The notes beneath the pieces are model-generated. The model made no database searches. It was given only the letters and a program-made list of their open reading frames with translations, and had not been told where the DNA came from. A program made the position numbers and the translations under genes. A DNA stretch of 57,711 nt from Mastigocoleus testarum BC008 (lineage in GTDB: Bacteria; Cyanobacteriota; Cyanobacteriia; Cyanobacteriales; Nostocaceae): assembly GCF_001456025.1 (NCBI RefSeq), contig NZ_LMTZ01000147.1, positions 1 through 57,711 of the forward strand. Direction: 5' to 3'. How positions within the stretch are numbered: the first letter of the stretch is position 1; each line of letters opens with the position of its first letter. Of this stretch, positions 26,701-34,121 are shown one piece after another.

Positions 26701-26815
26701 CAGAGTTCTTCGGTAGAGTTTTGTCCGGAATTATTTGAGCATGAACTGGCGTACTAATTAATGTAAGAAAACTACATGTGAAGAGTTTTCGGAGACGATT
26801 TTGTTTGTAATTCAT
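23723..26815 (-). CDS. filamentous-haemagglutinin-type secreted protein (two-partner secretion)
   Basis: From the ATG at 26815 this is 1030 aa; an alternative ATG at 26833 adds six residues. It has a signal peptide (FTCSFLTLISTPVHAQ), then the TPS/haemagglutination domain: SNLFHSFEEFSVPTGGEAYFSNG, IISRVTGKSISNIDG and ANLFLINPNGIVFGKNASLDIGGSF. A beta-helix body contains about five near-identical 66-residue units (GGNLTIDAKDIQLIGTSKDG ... TIKTNTLLVKDGAKVST) with more diverged units on either side. The C-terminus shows NLCQASQNSEFVITGRGGIPQSP, typical of the cyanobacterial family. It should cross the outer membrane through a TpsB partner, which is not in this window. It lies at the edge of the CHAT/CHASE2 island. 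Confidence 0.88.
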   Translation of the reverse strand: MNYKQNRLRKLFTCSFLTLISTPVHAQIIPDKTLPKNSEIKLEGNRSIIKGGTRAGSNLFHSFEEFSVPTGGEAYFSNGADVSNIISRVTGKSISNIDGLIKANGNANLFLINPNGIVFGKNASLDIGGSFVGSTANSFKFADGKEFSAAETQTTGLLSINVPSGLQYASNSGKISNQSQVTDSEGEVVGLRVKPGKTLGLIGGDVSFDNGTVDAPDGRVELGGLKDEGTVGLSRDGSNLSFNFPQGIERSDVSLSNGSQVDVAGNRGGEIAINSRNVQIIEKSSLEAGIKEELDSIDTKAGNIDINATEAIDLEGGGIISDSIGLGATAQGGDINIKTGNLLVKDAKVSTLIFGGGKGGNLNIDAKDIQLIGTSGDGDSPSGLFAQTDSDLKGDGGNLKIKTNTLLVQDGAKVSTRTFGAGQAGDLTVDAKDIQIIGTSKNGNFRSGLFTEPVFDPKGDGGDLKIKTNTLVVKDGAKVSTSTFAGSKGGNLTIDAKDIQLIGTSKDGVFLSGLFAEPFSEDSKGGGGDLTIKTNTLLVKDGAQVSTNTFGASQGGNLTIDAKDIQLIGTSKDGDSPSGLFAEPFSENSKTDGGDLTIKTNTLLVKGGAKVSTRAFLESKGGNLTIDAKDIQLIGTSKDGSFRSGLYTEPFSEDLKGTGGDLTINTNTLLVKDGAQVSGSTFGASQASNLTIDAKDIQLIGEGKNDRFTGLFTKAESGTTGDAKNLFITTDRLLISNGATISVTNDGTGAPGDININASSVQLDNGKIEADTNSNKKVGNIKLDIADLLLMSNGSRISTNAGVTETKGNGGNITINIPDGFIIATPNQNSDITANASEGNGGRVNINATGIFGIAPLSLKQLSSLRPEDLEPGELPTNDITAVSQQNPNLSGTIEIDVPENPTQEQEELQTDIVDVSRLIEQNLCQASQNSEFVITGRGGIPQSPKETLETDAGWEDWRLIPFKEKTTAEIIQKVNKSEVKIKEERPKKIVQAQGVTFNSNGEVVLTATPNSSEPLNSGLNALNCHNFAG
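24700..25770. repeat. 198-bp coding tandem repeats in haemagglutinin-like gene
   Basis: A conserved block (CCAATAAGCTGAATATCTTT and variants) recurs at about 24909, 25107, 25305, 25500 and 25694, with periods of 195-198 bases. Each unit codes for 65-66 residues. The similarity at DNA level suggests recent duplication or homogenisation. Confidence 0.85.
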
Positions 26816-26881
26816 CGTTATATAGAACCCCATTTGGTATCTTTACAAAAGATGTATGATTAGGGAAAAATTTTATATTCA

Positions 26882-26998
26882 AGGAGTTTAACAGATAAGC
26901 AGTGGGAAATTGTTGAATCCCTCTTAGCAAAGAAGAAAAGAACTAGAACCCTAACATGGACTAAGAGAGAAATTTGGCGTTGCAGAATTGAGGGATGA
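26882..26998 (+). pseudogene. IS5-type transposase N-terminal remnant
   Basis: One frame reads SLTDKQWEIVESLLAKKKRT, then TKREIWRCRIEG and a stop. The LTDxQWExxExLL motif is the usual start of IS5-family (DUF4096/DDE_Tnp) transposases in cyanobacteria. Only about 38 codons remain and there is no start codon or catalytic part. The remainder of the gap up to 27165 shows no gene. Confidence 0.6.
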
Positions 26999-27165
26999 AT
27001 CTTTAAAATTTATAGTCGCCAGTGTAGCTCCCTAAATTCCCCAATTATGGGGGACGCCGGAGATTTTATTCTCCTCAAATTATGGCTCTCTGACTAAAAA
27101 TCGACAATCGATCACCAATAAGTTTAATAATTAATTGTGGAAGTATTGAAACTCAACAAACTAAC

Positions 27166-27654
27166 ATGATGAAATACTGGCGGGTGTTTTTTGCTTTTGT
27201 TTTAGCTTTGGCTGTTTTGTTCCATCCTTTATCAGCAGAAGCTGCAAATAAGCGTGTAGCGGGTAAACGTGCAGTAGTAAATAAAGATTTCTCAAATAAA
27301 ACTTTAATCGCTTCTGAATTCACCAAGTTGAATTTAGAGAATAGTAATTTTAGTAATTCCGATTTACGGGGTGCTGTTTTCAACGGTTCAACACTAGCAG
27401 GAGCAAATCTTCATGGTGCAGATTTGAGTGATGGTATCGCTTACTTAGTAGATTTTAAAGGTGCGGATCTCAGCGATGCAAACTTAACAGAAGCAATGAT
27501 GTTATATTCCACCTTTGATGATGTAGATATCACAGGTGCTGATTTCACAAATGCTGTTTTAGATGGTTTTCAAATTAAAAAACTCTGCGCGGTTGCAAGT
27601 GGAGTTAATTCTAAAACAGGTGTTTCAACTCGCAAGTCTCTGGAATGTGACTAA
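27166..27654 (+). CDS. secreted pentapeptide-repeat protein
   Basis: This 162-aa protein starts with a signal peptide (YWRVFFAFVLALAVLFHPLSAEAANK). Pentapeptide repeats of A(D/N)LxX type follow: LENSNFSNSDLRGAVFNGS, TLAGANLHGADLSD, GADLSDANLTEAM, ITGADFTNAVLDG. These fold as a right-handed quadrilateral beta-helix. The C-terminal segment KKLCAVASGVNSKTGVSTRKSLECD holds two cysteines that could form a disulfide, as in lumenal or periplasmic members of the family. The location is therefore probably thylakoid lumen or periplasm; the biochemical role is unknown. Confidence 0.87.
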   Translation: MMKYWRVFFAFVLALAVLFHPLSAEAANKRVAGKRAVVNKDFSNKTLIASEFTKLNLENSNFSNSDLRGAVFNGSTLAGANLHGADLSDGIAYLVDFKGADLSDANLTEAMMLYSTFDDVDITGADFTNAVLDGFQIKKLCAVASGVNSKTGVSTRKSLECD

Positions 27655-27764
27655 GTTCGCGGCTAATATTTAACTGTAAGTGGGTTACTTTTAATCGCGA
27701 ATACAGTTATTACTCTTAATTCTCCACTATGGGGAAGGTAAATCATTCCTTTCCCTTTTATCAG

Positions 27765-27818
27765 TTACCAATTACCAATTACCGATTACCAATTATCAAT
27801 TACCAATTATCAATTATT
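27765..27818. repeat. heptamer tandem repeat (TTACCAA/TTATCAA)
   Basis: About seven and a half copies of a 7-base unit run into the stop codon of the convergent TAXI-type gene. Short tandem heptamers of this kind are typical of filamentous cyanobacterial intergenic DNA. Confidence 0.85.
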
Positions 27819-29523
27819 ATTTCAAACCTTTACAGGAACGTTCAATTGCATCTCTAATAAAGTTATATGCATCAACAAAAGTTCTAAAGGATTGACGTGA
27901 GAAAATTCGTTCTTGAAGTAAGGTATCTGCAGCTTCATTACGAATTTGATCTAATTCAATTAAAAGTAAATCAGGTTTTTCTCCACTATCCAATCGATTT
28001 AGTAATTCTTTAAGCTGATTTACATAACTCGAAACAACTTTTCGTTGACGTTCCTCAACAGCTTGCTCGATAGTCTCCCGAGCAGATTTATAAGCTTCAC
28101 TAAATACCCGGAAACCCGACTGGGATATCTCTTCAATATCAAGGGAATGACTAGCTCTTTGAAATTCCTGATTGAGTTTTTCTTGACGTCCGAATAAGTC
28201 CTCTAGGGATCGGGTTATCTCAACAACTGTAGAATAAATTGCTTGATTTTTGGCATTAAGCTTCATTAACTGAACAACGTTTTCAATGTAGCGATCGACT
28301 TTTTCATTTGCTTCACATTCTATCCGTCGATCGCGCCACACTTTTATCCTTAACAACCACGAACCAACCAACAAAACAATGGTTAATAACAATCCCAAAA
28401 AATCAGCATTTTCTTGAATAAAGGAAGGGTCGTTACGGTCATAATAAATGAGTGCACCTTTATGAATTTGCACATTGCTATTATCTTCTGGTCGTTCGAA
28501 GCGATTAACTAAAGGATAAATGGTTTCTGGATCGAAAATTTGGGGGGAACCATAACGCTCTTGAGCGATCGCTTGAATTTCTTTTTTTATCTCCTGACGA
28601 TACTCACTCAAAATAGTTACTATCTTTTCAACAACCCAGTCAGGTACATCTCTTCTGGACAATAAAGTTCTTTGCACCGCAATTGTTTCTAAGTCCACTT
28701 CTGGAGCAGCAGGTGAACCTCGATAAACTCCCTCAGGAATTGTAGAAGGTGAATAAGCAGGATATTTTGTTTGCTGAATAGCATTCACTTGTCCGATCGG
28801 TACTAATCTCCAACCAGTAGCGATCAGCTTACGAATTTGCTCGTTACCAAGAACGCGGACGCGAAAGACAGCATCTGCTTTTTCTGGATTGGAATCTATA
28901 AAGTTAAAATTAATTTTGTAGTGCTTATTTGCAATGTTTTCAAAAGATTTACGTTGTCCTCCTCCTTGAGGTGTTTCAACTGTTTTACTTCTGAGGGTAC
29001 CAATCTGAAAATTTTCTATTTGTTGAGGTAAGGGAACTTTTTGAGGATTAACAAGTAAATGAAAATGGTCTTGATAAAGATTAGTTAAAACCCGTGCATC
29101 CGAACCAGGATAAATATCAGCTTGAGCAGTTCCTAAGTGGGCTTTGAGATATTTTGTTGATACTCCTGATAAGCATGTAGATTTTGTTGTTAACCTCTCA
29201 CCTCTAAGGCTTTTAATGTTATCCCCTGTTCCGTCTGTTTCACAAACATCAATTTTGATATTGCTATTTTGTCGAGCAACTCTCGCGATCGCCGAGCTGA
29301 GAATATAACTTTCTCCTGTTTTTTTCCCTGCAGTTAAAATAATTTTGTAAGGTAAAAGGTTGCGTTGAACCTCTACAAAACCAACTATAACGATAGAAAG
29401 AAAAATAAAGACTCCAAATCCACTCAGAATATATTTTTCTATTCTGTACCGCGTGAAATTTTGCAAGCTTCCTTGAATATTTTTAATAATTGACATACCT
29501 GCTGTTGCTGAGTGAAGTATCAA
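27817..29523 (-). CDS. TAXI-family TRAP-type solute-binding protein with membrane anchor
   Basis: This 568-aa protein has an N-terminal membrane segment (YILSGFGVFIFLSIVIVGFV), then a TAXI/NMT1-type binding domain (YKIILTAGKKTGESYILSSAIARVARQNSNIKIDV ... QADIYPGSDARVLTNLYQDHFHLLV ... VPDWVVEKIVTILSEYRQEI). A second membrane helix follows (LLLTIVLLVGSWLLRIKVW, about 370-392), and then a 170-residue coiled-coil cytoplasmic tail. Ordinary TRAP binding proteins are soluble and end after the binding domain; the second helix and coiled tail suggest a sensor or tethered receptor. No TRAP permease genes are adjacent. The gene ends inside a heptamer repeat array. Ligand unknown. Confidence 0.8.
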   Translation of the reverse strand: MILHSATAGMSIIKNIQGSLQNFTRYRIEKYILSGFGVFIFLSIVIVGFVEVQRNLLPYKIILTAGKKTGESYILSSAIARVARQNSNIKIDVCETDGTGDNIKSLRGERLTTKSTCLSGVSTKYLKAHLGTAQADIYPGSDARVLTNLYQDHFHLLVNPQKVPLPQQIENFQIGTLRSKTVETPQGGGQRKSFENIANKHYKINFNFIDSNPEKADAVFRVRVLGNEQIRKLIATGWRLVPIGQVNAIQQTKYPAYSPSTIPEGVYRGSPAAPEVDLETIAVQRTLLSRRDVPDWVVEKIVTILSEYRQEIKKEIQAIAQERYGSPQIFDPETIYPLVNRFERPEDNSNVQIHKGALIYYDRNDPSFIQENADFLGLLLTIVLLVGSWLLRIKVWRDRRIECEANEKVDRYIENVVQLMKLNAKNQAIYSTVVEITRSLEDLFGRQEKLNQEFQRASHSLDIEEISQSGFRVFSEAYKSARETIEQAVEERQRKVVSSYVNQLKELLNRLDSGEKPDLLLIELDQIRNEAADTLLQERIFSRQSFRTFVDAYNFIRDAIERSCKGLK

Positions 29524-29651
29524 TCAATATGCACGCTAATAGTGAATACAATCTAAGAAATTGCATTCCTAAATTTCAAGGTAAAATCTTACAAATTGCG
29601 AATGCTTAGTTTATAAAAGGGATCTACGAGTAACAAGGAATGCTAAGGATG

Positions 29652-29742
29652 TAATCCAATCCCTAATCCCCAATCCCCAATCCCCAATCCCTAATCCCTA
29701 ATCCCCAATCCCTAATCCCTAATCCCCGATCTCCAATCCCCA
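29652..29742. repeat. heptamer tandem repeat (CCAATCC/CTAATCC)
   Basis: About 12 copies of 7-base units CCCCAAT and CCCTAAT lie in the 221-base gap between the TAXI-type gene start and the end of the RNase D gene. The rest of this gap holds no gene. Confidence 0.85.
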
Positions 29743-29744
29743 AC

Positions 29745-30374
29745 TCAATGCTCAAACAAATCTTTAAACTGTAATAAATCTAAAGTAACTATGGTAGGTA
29801 AACATTCAAAACATTTTTGAGCAAGCTCCAATCTTTCCTCTCTTTGCAACCTAGTTATAAGTTTTTGGCGCAGACTAACCAAATAGCGGACATCATTCGC
29901 AGCATAACTTAACTGTGCTTCCGATAGATTATCAGCATTACCCCAATCAGAACTTTGGGAACTTTTATCCAATTCAACTTGTTCCAATTCCATTACTAAC
30001 TCTTTTAGCCCATGACGTGGTGTGTAGGTACGGACTAATTTACTTGCAATCTTGGTGCAAAATACGGGTTGCACCTGAATATTCAAATAATGACGCAATG
30101 TTGCAAGATCAAAACGAGCAAAGTGGAATATCTTAACTATATTTGTTGCTTCTAAAAGTTTTTTGAGGTTGGGAGCTGTAGTTTGTCCTTTTGCAATCCG
30201 AACTACACTAACTTTTCCTTGTTCGTTGCATAGTTGCACTAAACATAAGCGATCGCGGTGGGGTAAAAGTCCCATTGTTTCCGTATCTACAGCTAAAGCT
30301 TCACTCTGTAAATAATTCGATAAAGTCGCTTCATCAAGATCGCGTTCGCAAACCTGAAAGTCCTGCAAATCCAT
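29745..30374 (-). CDS. rnd: ribonuclease D (3'-5' exonuclease domain only)
   Basis: This 209-aa protein carries the DEDD exonuclease motifs: LAVDTETMGL (Exo I), IFHFARFDLATLRHYL (Exo II) and LSYAANDVRYLVSLRQKL (Exo III, DEDDy type with the Tyr). It acts on the 3' ends of structured RNA such as tRNA precursors. It is about half the length of the enterobacterial enzyme because the HRDC domains are absent, as usual in cyanobacterial versions. The ATG is followed by DLQDFQVCERDL. The stop lies just past a heptamer repeat array. The family assignment is confident. Confidence 0.88.
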   Translation of the reverse strand: MDLQDFQVCERDLDEATLSNYLQSEALAVDTETMGLLPHRDRLCLVQLCNEQGKVSVVRIAKGQTTAPNLKKLLEATNIVKIFHFARFDLATLRHYLNIQVQPVFCTKIASKLVRTYTPRHGLKELVMELEQVELDKSSQSSDWGNADNLSEAQLSYAANDVRYLVSLRQKLITRLQREERLELAQKCFECLPTIVTLDLLQFKDLFEH

Positions 30375-30433
30375 AAATCTGAAAGTAATAAAAATATTAT
30401 TCTATAGGAATCACGCAAACTAAGTATAAGTAA

Positions 30434-30979
30434 TTAATAGCTGCGCAGAAAAATCTGTGTTAAGTACACTTCACCATCATCATTTACAGCAACACCAATA
30501 CCGGTAAGGTCATAATTTCCCACTATATTCTTCAAATGTGAAGGACTCTTTATCCAACCATCCATAGCTTCCACTGCGGGATCGTCATACCCTTGGTTAA
30601 AGGCAAGATTTTCTGCTGCGCTAGTGTAAGTAAGGGGAATAGCTTTAACTCGCTTTTCAAATCCACTATGACTAAAGGGTACTTTCCACTTAGCCATATT
30701 CTGACTATGAATTCTTGCTTGTTGAGATATCTTGTTATCTAACTTCAGTGTTGGTAAACCCTTTGAAGCTCGATATTGATTTATTTTTTGAAAAACTGAC
30801 TTTTCTAGGACACTTAAGTTGAAATTATTATAGCTGTGTTCCTGCGATGAAAGCGACAAAGACTTATGTTTGTGAGTCCCGATTTGTGTAGAACTATGAC
30901 TTGGCAAAGGCTCTGATGCTAATCCACTGGCAAATATCACCGAACCTATGGCTAACCCTACAGCAGTTTGTCGAATCAT
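30434..30979 (-). CDS. secreted CAP-domain (SCP-like) protein
   Basis: This 181-aa protein starts with a signal-like N-terminus (TAVGLAIGSVIFASGLASEP), followed by a CAP/SCP domain. The domain shows VFQKINQYRASKGLPTLKLDNKISQQARIHSQNMA, FSHSGFEKRVKAI, AAENLAFNQGYDDP, AMDGWIKSPSHLKNI and YDLTGIGVAVNDDGEVYLTQIF. The conserved His/Glu cavity residues (HSG, AENLA, SPSH) are present. Bacterial CAP proteins are exported and of varied function. It is divergent from leuB across about 460 bases that contain a possible NtcA site. Confidence 0.87.
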   Translation of the reverse strand: MIRQTAVGLAIGSVIFASGLASEPLPSHSSTQIGTHKHKSLSLSSQEHSYNNFNLSVLEKSVFQKINQYRASKGLPTLKLDNKISQQARIHSQNMAKWKVPFSHSGFEKRVKAIPLTYTSAAENLAFNQGYDDPAVEAMDGWIKSPSHLKNIVGNYDLTGIGVAVNDDGEVYLTQIFLRSY

Positions 30980-31055
30980 GGAAAATTATGTGAGTAATAT
31001 TAACAATGAAGGAATGAATATCTAGGATTTTATTTAAGAATTTATATTGCGAATA

Positions 31056-31069
31056 GTAATTTATGATAC
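31056..31069. promoter_or_regulatory. possible NtcA-binding site (GTA-N8-TAC)
   Basis: GTAATTTATGATAC fits the NtcA consensus GTA-N8-TAC. On the plus strand TAGTAT (31091-31096) begins 21 bases later, a suitable -10 spacing for NtcA-activated promoters and oriented toward leuB. On the minus strand a TAAAAT lies at similar spacing toward the CAP gene. The motif is short and the region is AT-rich, so chance is possible. The rest of 30980-31443 shows no gene. Confidence 0.35.
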
Positions 31070-31443
31070 AACTATACTGTTAGTATTTAATAGTATGAAA
31101 AAATATTTGCACATCTATGTATTCCAGTCAAGACAAGCCTGTTTCCGAACTTTAGGTGTGAAATAATTGAAAAATAAAAGTAAAAAATATATAAAGTTAA
31201 TTATTTACAACAGCGATATTTCTGAATTAAGACTTAGTAAAAATATTACTTTAATTAGAAATCAAAGAAGATAGTATCTGTGAGAAAAAGGCATATTGGT
31301 GAGAAAAATAATTTAGAGTTTAGATTTTATTGGGACAGCTTTTGATAAACAGATTGATCGCGGGTATACCTGGGTGGTTATGATATATAGTCGCGAGAAC
31401 TTTCGATTTCTTGCCAAACATCTACCCACAAGAAAGCAAACTT

Positions 31444-32532
31444 ATGGCGCAACAATACCGCATTACTCTTTTACCTGGCGATGGGATTGGACCTGAAATC
31501 ATGACCGTAGCGGTAGAAGTGCTTAAGGTCGTTGGGAAAAAATTCGATCTGCAATTTGAATTCCAAGAAGCATTAATTGGTGGTGCTGCAATTGATGAAG
31601 CAGGTGAACCCCTACCAAGTACAACTTTAGATATGTGTCGCAATAGTGATGCTGTTTTACTAGCTGCAATTGGCGGTTACAAATGGGATTCTTTACCTTC
31701 TAATCTACGTCCAGAAGCTGGTTTATTAGGTCTGCGAGCTGGCTTAGAACTCTTTGCAAACTTGCGTCCGGCGAAGATTTTGCCCGAATTAATCGATTCT
31801 TCCACACTCAAACGAGAAATTGTTGAAGGTGTAGATATCATGGTAGTTCGGGAACTAACTGGTGGAATTTACTTTGGTAAACCCAAAGGTATTTTTTCTA
31901 GCGAAACCAATGAAAAACGCGGTATTAACACAATGGTTTATGCCGAATCAGAAATTGAACGTATTGGTAAAGTTGCTTTTGAAGCCGCTCGCAAACGCCA
32001 AAGTAGACTATGCTCTGTAGATAAGGCCAATGTTTTAGAAGTTTCCCAGGTATGGCGCAATCGTATAACCGATCTAGCCAATGATTATCCTGATGTAGAA
32101 CTTTCTCATATGTATGTTGACAATGCTGCGATGCAGCTAGTGCGCGCACCAAAACAATTTGACACTATTGTTACTGGTAATTTATTTGGTGATATTCTTT
32201 CTGATGCTGCAGCGATGCTTACAGGAAGTATAGGTATGTTACCTTCTGCAAGCTTGGGTGCTTCAGGACCAGGAGTATTCGAACCCGTTCATGGCTCTGC
32301 TCCTGACATTGCAGGACAAGATAAAGCTAATCCCTTAGCTCAAGTTTTAAGTGCTGCAATGATGCTACGTTATGGTTTAAATCAACCACAGGCTGCAGAT
32401 GCAGTCGAAAATACTGTGTCTTCAATCCTACAACAAGATATGCGTACAGGGGATATAATGTCTCCAGGAATGAAGCTTTTAGGGTGCAGTGCGATGGGTG
32501 AAGTGCTGATCGAAACTCTAGAAAAATTATGA
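31444..32532 (+). CDS. leuB: 3-isopropylmalate dehydrogenase
   Basis: This 362-aa enzyme oxidises and decarboxylates (2R,3S)-3-isopropylmalate with NAD+ in leucine biosynthesis. The motifs are clear: ITLLPGDGIGPEI at the start, LRPEAGLLGLRAGLELFANLRPAKI, VRELTGGIYFGKP, DKANVLEVSQVWRN, LSHMYVDNAAMQL, TGNLFGDILSDAAAMLTGSIGMLPSASLG and EPVHGSAPDIAGQDKANPLAQ. The frame is open to a TTG at 31411, but the ATG at 31444 gives the normal family length and N-terminus. No other leu genes are adjacent. A hairpin with T-run follows the stop. Confidence 0.97.
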   Translation: MAQQYRITLLPGDGIGPEIMTVAVEVLKVVGKKFDLQFEFQEALIGGAAIDEAGEPLPSTTLDMCRNSDAVLLAAIGGYKWDSLPSNLRPEAGLLGLRAGLELFANLRPAKILPELIDSSTLKREIVEGVDIMVVRELTGGIYFGKPKGIFSSETNEKRGINTMVYAESEIERIGKVAFEAARKRQSRLCSVDKANVLEVSQVWRNRITDLANDYPDVELSHMYVDNAAMQLVRAPKQFDTIVTGNLFGDILSDAAAMLTGSIGMLPSASLGASGPGVFEPVHGSAPDIAGQDKANPLAQVLSAAMMLRYGLNQPQAADAVENTVSSILQQDMRTGDIMSPGMKLLGCSAMGEVLIETLEKL

Positions 32533-32550
32533 TGACGTAGCTTAATAATT

Positions 32551-32590
32551 AAAGCTTCATAATTAAAGCTTTATGTCGAAGCTTTGTTTT
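32551..32590 (+). terminator. probable terminator after leuB
   Basis: AAAGCTTC (32551-32558) pairs with GAAGCTTT (32578-32585), with a further AAAGCTTT in the loop, followed by GTTTT. It begins about 18 bases after the leuB stop. Confidence 0.5.
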
Positions 32591-32675
32591 GAAGTTTTAT
32601 TTCGAAAATTTTACAAATAACGTCATGAATTTTGGATAGACTAAGAGAAACTCAAAATACAAAACCCAAACAGTT

Positions 32676-32936
32676 GTGTATAACTTTCAGCAAAACCAGA
32701 CTATTTATCCGGAGCAGAACCCCCCATCAACTTTAATCGACGCTGCTCTGATTAAAGCTGCTGGTAATATTTATCACACTCACTGTGAGGTTCATCCAGA
32801 AATCACTGGATATGCTTCTGGAGTCGCGATTCACCGCGAGAATCATCGGGGTAAAGTAATTTTTAAAAACCAACCCGTGCTGTTACCAGAAGAACGTTTT
32901 ATACCTCTTGAGCAAATAGAATCTTGCGTGTATTAG
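32676..32936 (+). CDS. conserved cyanobacterial hypothetical protein, 86 aa
   Basis: An 86-residue soluble protein with a GTG start at 32676; no in-frame ATG is nearby. It contains TLIDAALIKAAGNIYHTHCEVHPEITGYASGVAIHRENHRGKVIF and a C-terminal PVLLPEERFIPLEQIESCVY. I recognise the type as a short protein common in cyanobacteria but have no function to assign. A hairpin with T-run lies about 55 bases after the stop. Confidence 0.7.
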   Translation: MYNFQQNQTIYPEQNPPSTLIDAALIKAAGNIYHTHCEVHPEITGYASGVAIHRENHRGKVIFKNQPVLLPEERFIPLEQIESCVY

Positions 32937-32991
32937 TTGTTTTGGTGATTTGTCATATCAATCTTCTTTTTGGTTATAACAGGTTCCTAAG

Positions 32992-33028
32992 GTAGAGATT
33001 TAGCGGTGCTAGGTCTCTACAATTTTTT
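32992..33028 (+). terminator. probable terminator after the 86-aa gene
   Basis: GTAGAGA (32992-32998) pairs with TCTCTAC (33014-33020), followed by AATTTTTT. It could also be a member of the dispersed TAGAGAC repeat family of this genome. Confidence 0.5.
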
Positions 33029-33049
33029 GGTGTTTGCAATGGATAATGG

Positions 33050-33212
33050 GTAATGAGTAATGAGTAATATTAGCGTAGCGGGGCGCGTTAGCGCACAGTA
33101 ATAAGTAATGAGTAATGAGTAATAAGTAATGAGTAATGAGTAATGAGTAATGAGTCTTCCCAGACTTCCCAGACTTCCCAGACTCCCCAAACTCCCCACA
33201 CTCCCCACACTC
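33050..33212. repeat. compound tandem array: TAATGAG heptamers, an inserted palindromic unit, and 9-bp repeats
   Basis: TAATGAG/TAATAAG heptamers fill 33050-33154, interrupted by a GC-rich palindromic unit GCGTAGCGGGGCGCG (about 33072-33097). A period-9 array (ACTTCCCAG, then ACTCCCCAC) follows to about 33212. The interrupting unit recurs, inverted and also flanked by heptamers, at 45497-45560. Confidence 0.85.
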
Positions 33213-33293
33213 CAAACATCTCGCCAATTTCCATTCGCCAATGTTATAACCCTGTAAATAATACTTTTGGCAGATGGACTAATAAGCGGGAAT

Positions 33294-34121
33294 ATGAATG
33301 AAATTTTAGTTATAATTCCGGCAAATATAATTATCTTTGCCTTGGGAGCATCCATTGGTAGTTTTATTAATGTTGTAGTTTATCGAATACCTGCTGGACT
33401 ATCTTTACTTTTTCCACCTTCTCGCTGTCCCAAGTGTTTGAATCAGCTAAAACCCTATGACAATGTTCCCGTAATTGGTTGGATCACCCTAAAAGGACGT
33501 TGTCGTTATTGTCGAACGAAGATTTCTGCTCGTTATCCTGTAGTCGAAACTGTTACAGGATTAATGTTTTTACTCGTGTTTTCCATATTTGAATTTTCTC
33601 CCTTAACAATTGGTTATTGGATTTTTTGTAGTTGGTTATTAGCTTTGTCACTGATCGATCTTGATACTATGACCCTACCCAATCCTTTAACTACCTCTGG
33701 TTTAGTCCTAGGAGTAATATTTCATGTATGTATCGGTTGGTTAACGGGAAACTCTACCGAAATTATTAATCAAATTATGTTCTCAGTTGTAGGAGCAATT
33801 TTGGGTTTGTGGTTATTTGATGCGATCGCAAACCTTGGTTCAGCTATTTTAGGTAAAACTGCAATGGGAGCGGGAGATGCAAAGCTAGCAGCAATGATGG
33901 GAGCTTGGTTAGGATGGAAATATTTATTGTTAGCTTGCTTTCTTGCTTGTTGTTCGGGAGTCACTATTTATGGTGGGGGGAAGATTTTTTCTGTTTCGTC
34001 AACAAAGCAAAAAACAAGTAAAGCTTTTCCATTTGGTCCACACTTAGCAATTGGTGCAACTATTTCTTTAATCGCTGGTGAGGTAATTTTATCAAGCTAT
34101 TTGCAACTCTTTGTTCGCTGA
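33294..34121 (+). CDS. pilD: type IV prepilin peptidase / N-methyltransferase
   Basis: This 275-aa, multi-span inner-membrane aspartic peptidase cleaves and methylates type IV pilins. It shows GASIGSFINVVVYRIP, two CxxC pairs (RCPKCLNQLKPYDNVPVIGW and GRCRYCRTKI), the first catalytic region LSLIDLDTMTLPN, and the GxGD site MGAGDAKLAAMMGAWLGW. PFGPHLAIGA closes the family pattern. The frame opens at a TTG (33267), but the ATG at 33294, with GGGA just upstream, places the start normally. No other pil genes are adjacent. It serves pilus-based motility and DNA uptake in cyanobacteria. Confidence 0.94.
   Translation: MNEILVIIPANIIIFALGASIGSFINVVVYRIPAGLSLLFPPSRCPKCLNQLKPYDNVPVIGWITLKGRCRYCRTKISARYPVVETVTGLMFLLVFSIFEFSPLTIGYWIFCSWLLALSLIDLDTMTLPNPLTTSGLVLGVIFHVCIGWLTGNSTEIINQIMFSVVGAILGLWLFDAIANLGSAILGKTAMGAGDAKLAAMMGAWLGWKYLLLACFLACCSGVTIYGGGKIFSVSSTKQKTSKAFPFGPHLAIGATISLIAGEVILSSYLQLFVR

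Noticed and set aside
33050..33212. CRISPR-like repeat array
   Set aside because: Repeat units are 7 or 9 bases with no spacers of constant length and no cas genes; they are simple tandem repeats.
33009..33355. Minus-strand ORFs of 72 and 112 aa over the compound repeat array
   Set aside because: They consist of repeated heptamer and nonamer codons (SGKSGKSG, LLITHYLL) and the start of the prepilin peptidase gene on the other strand; they are shadows of repeats.
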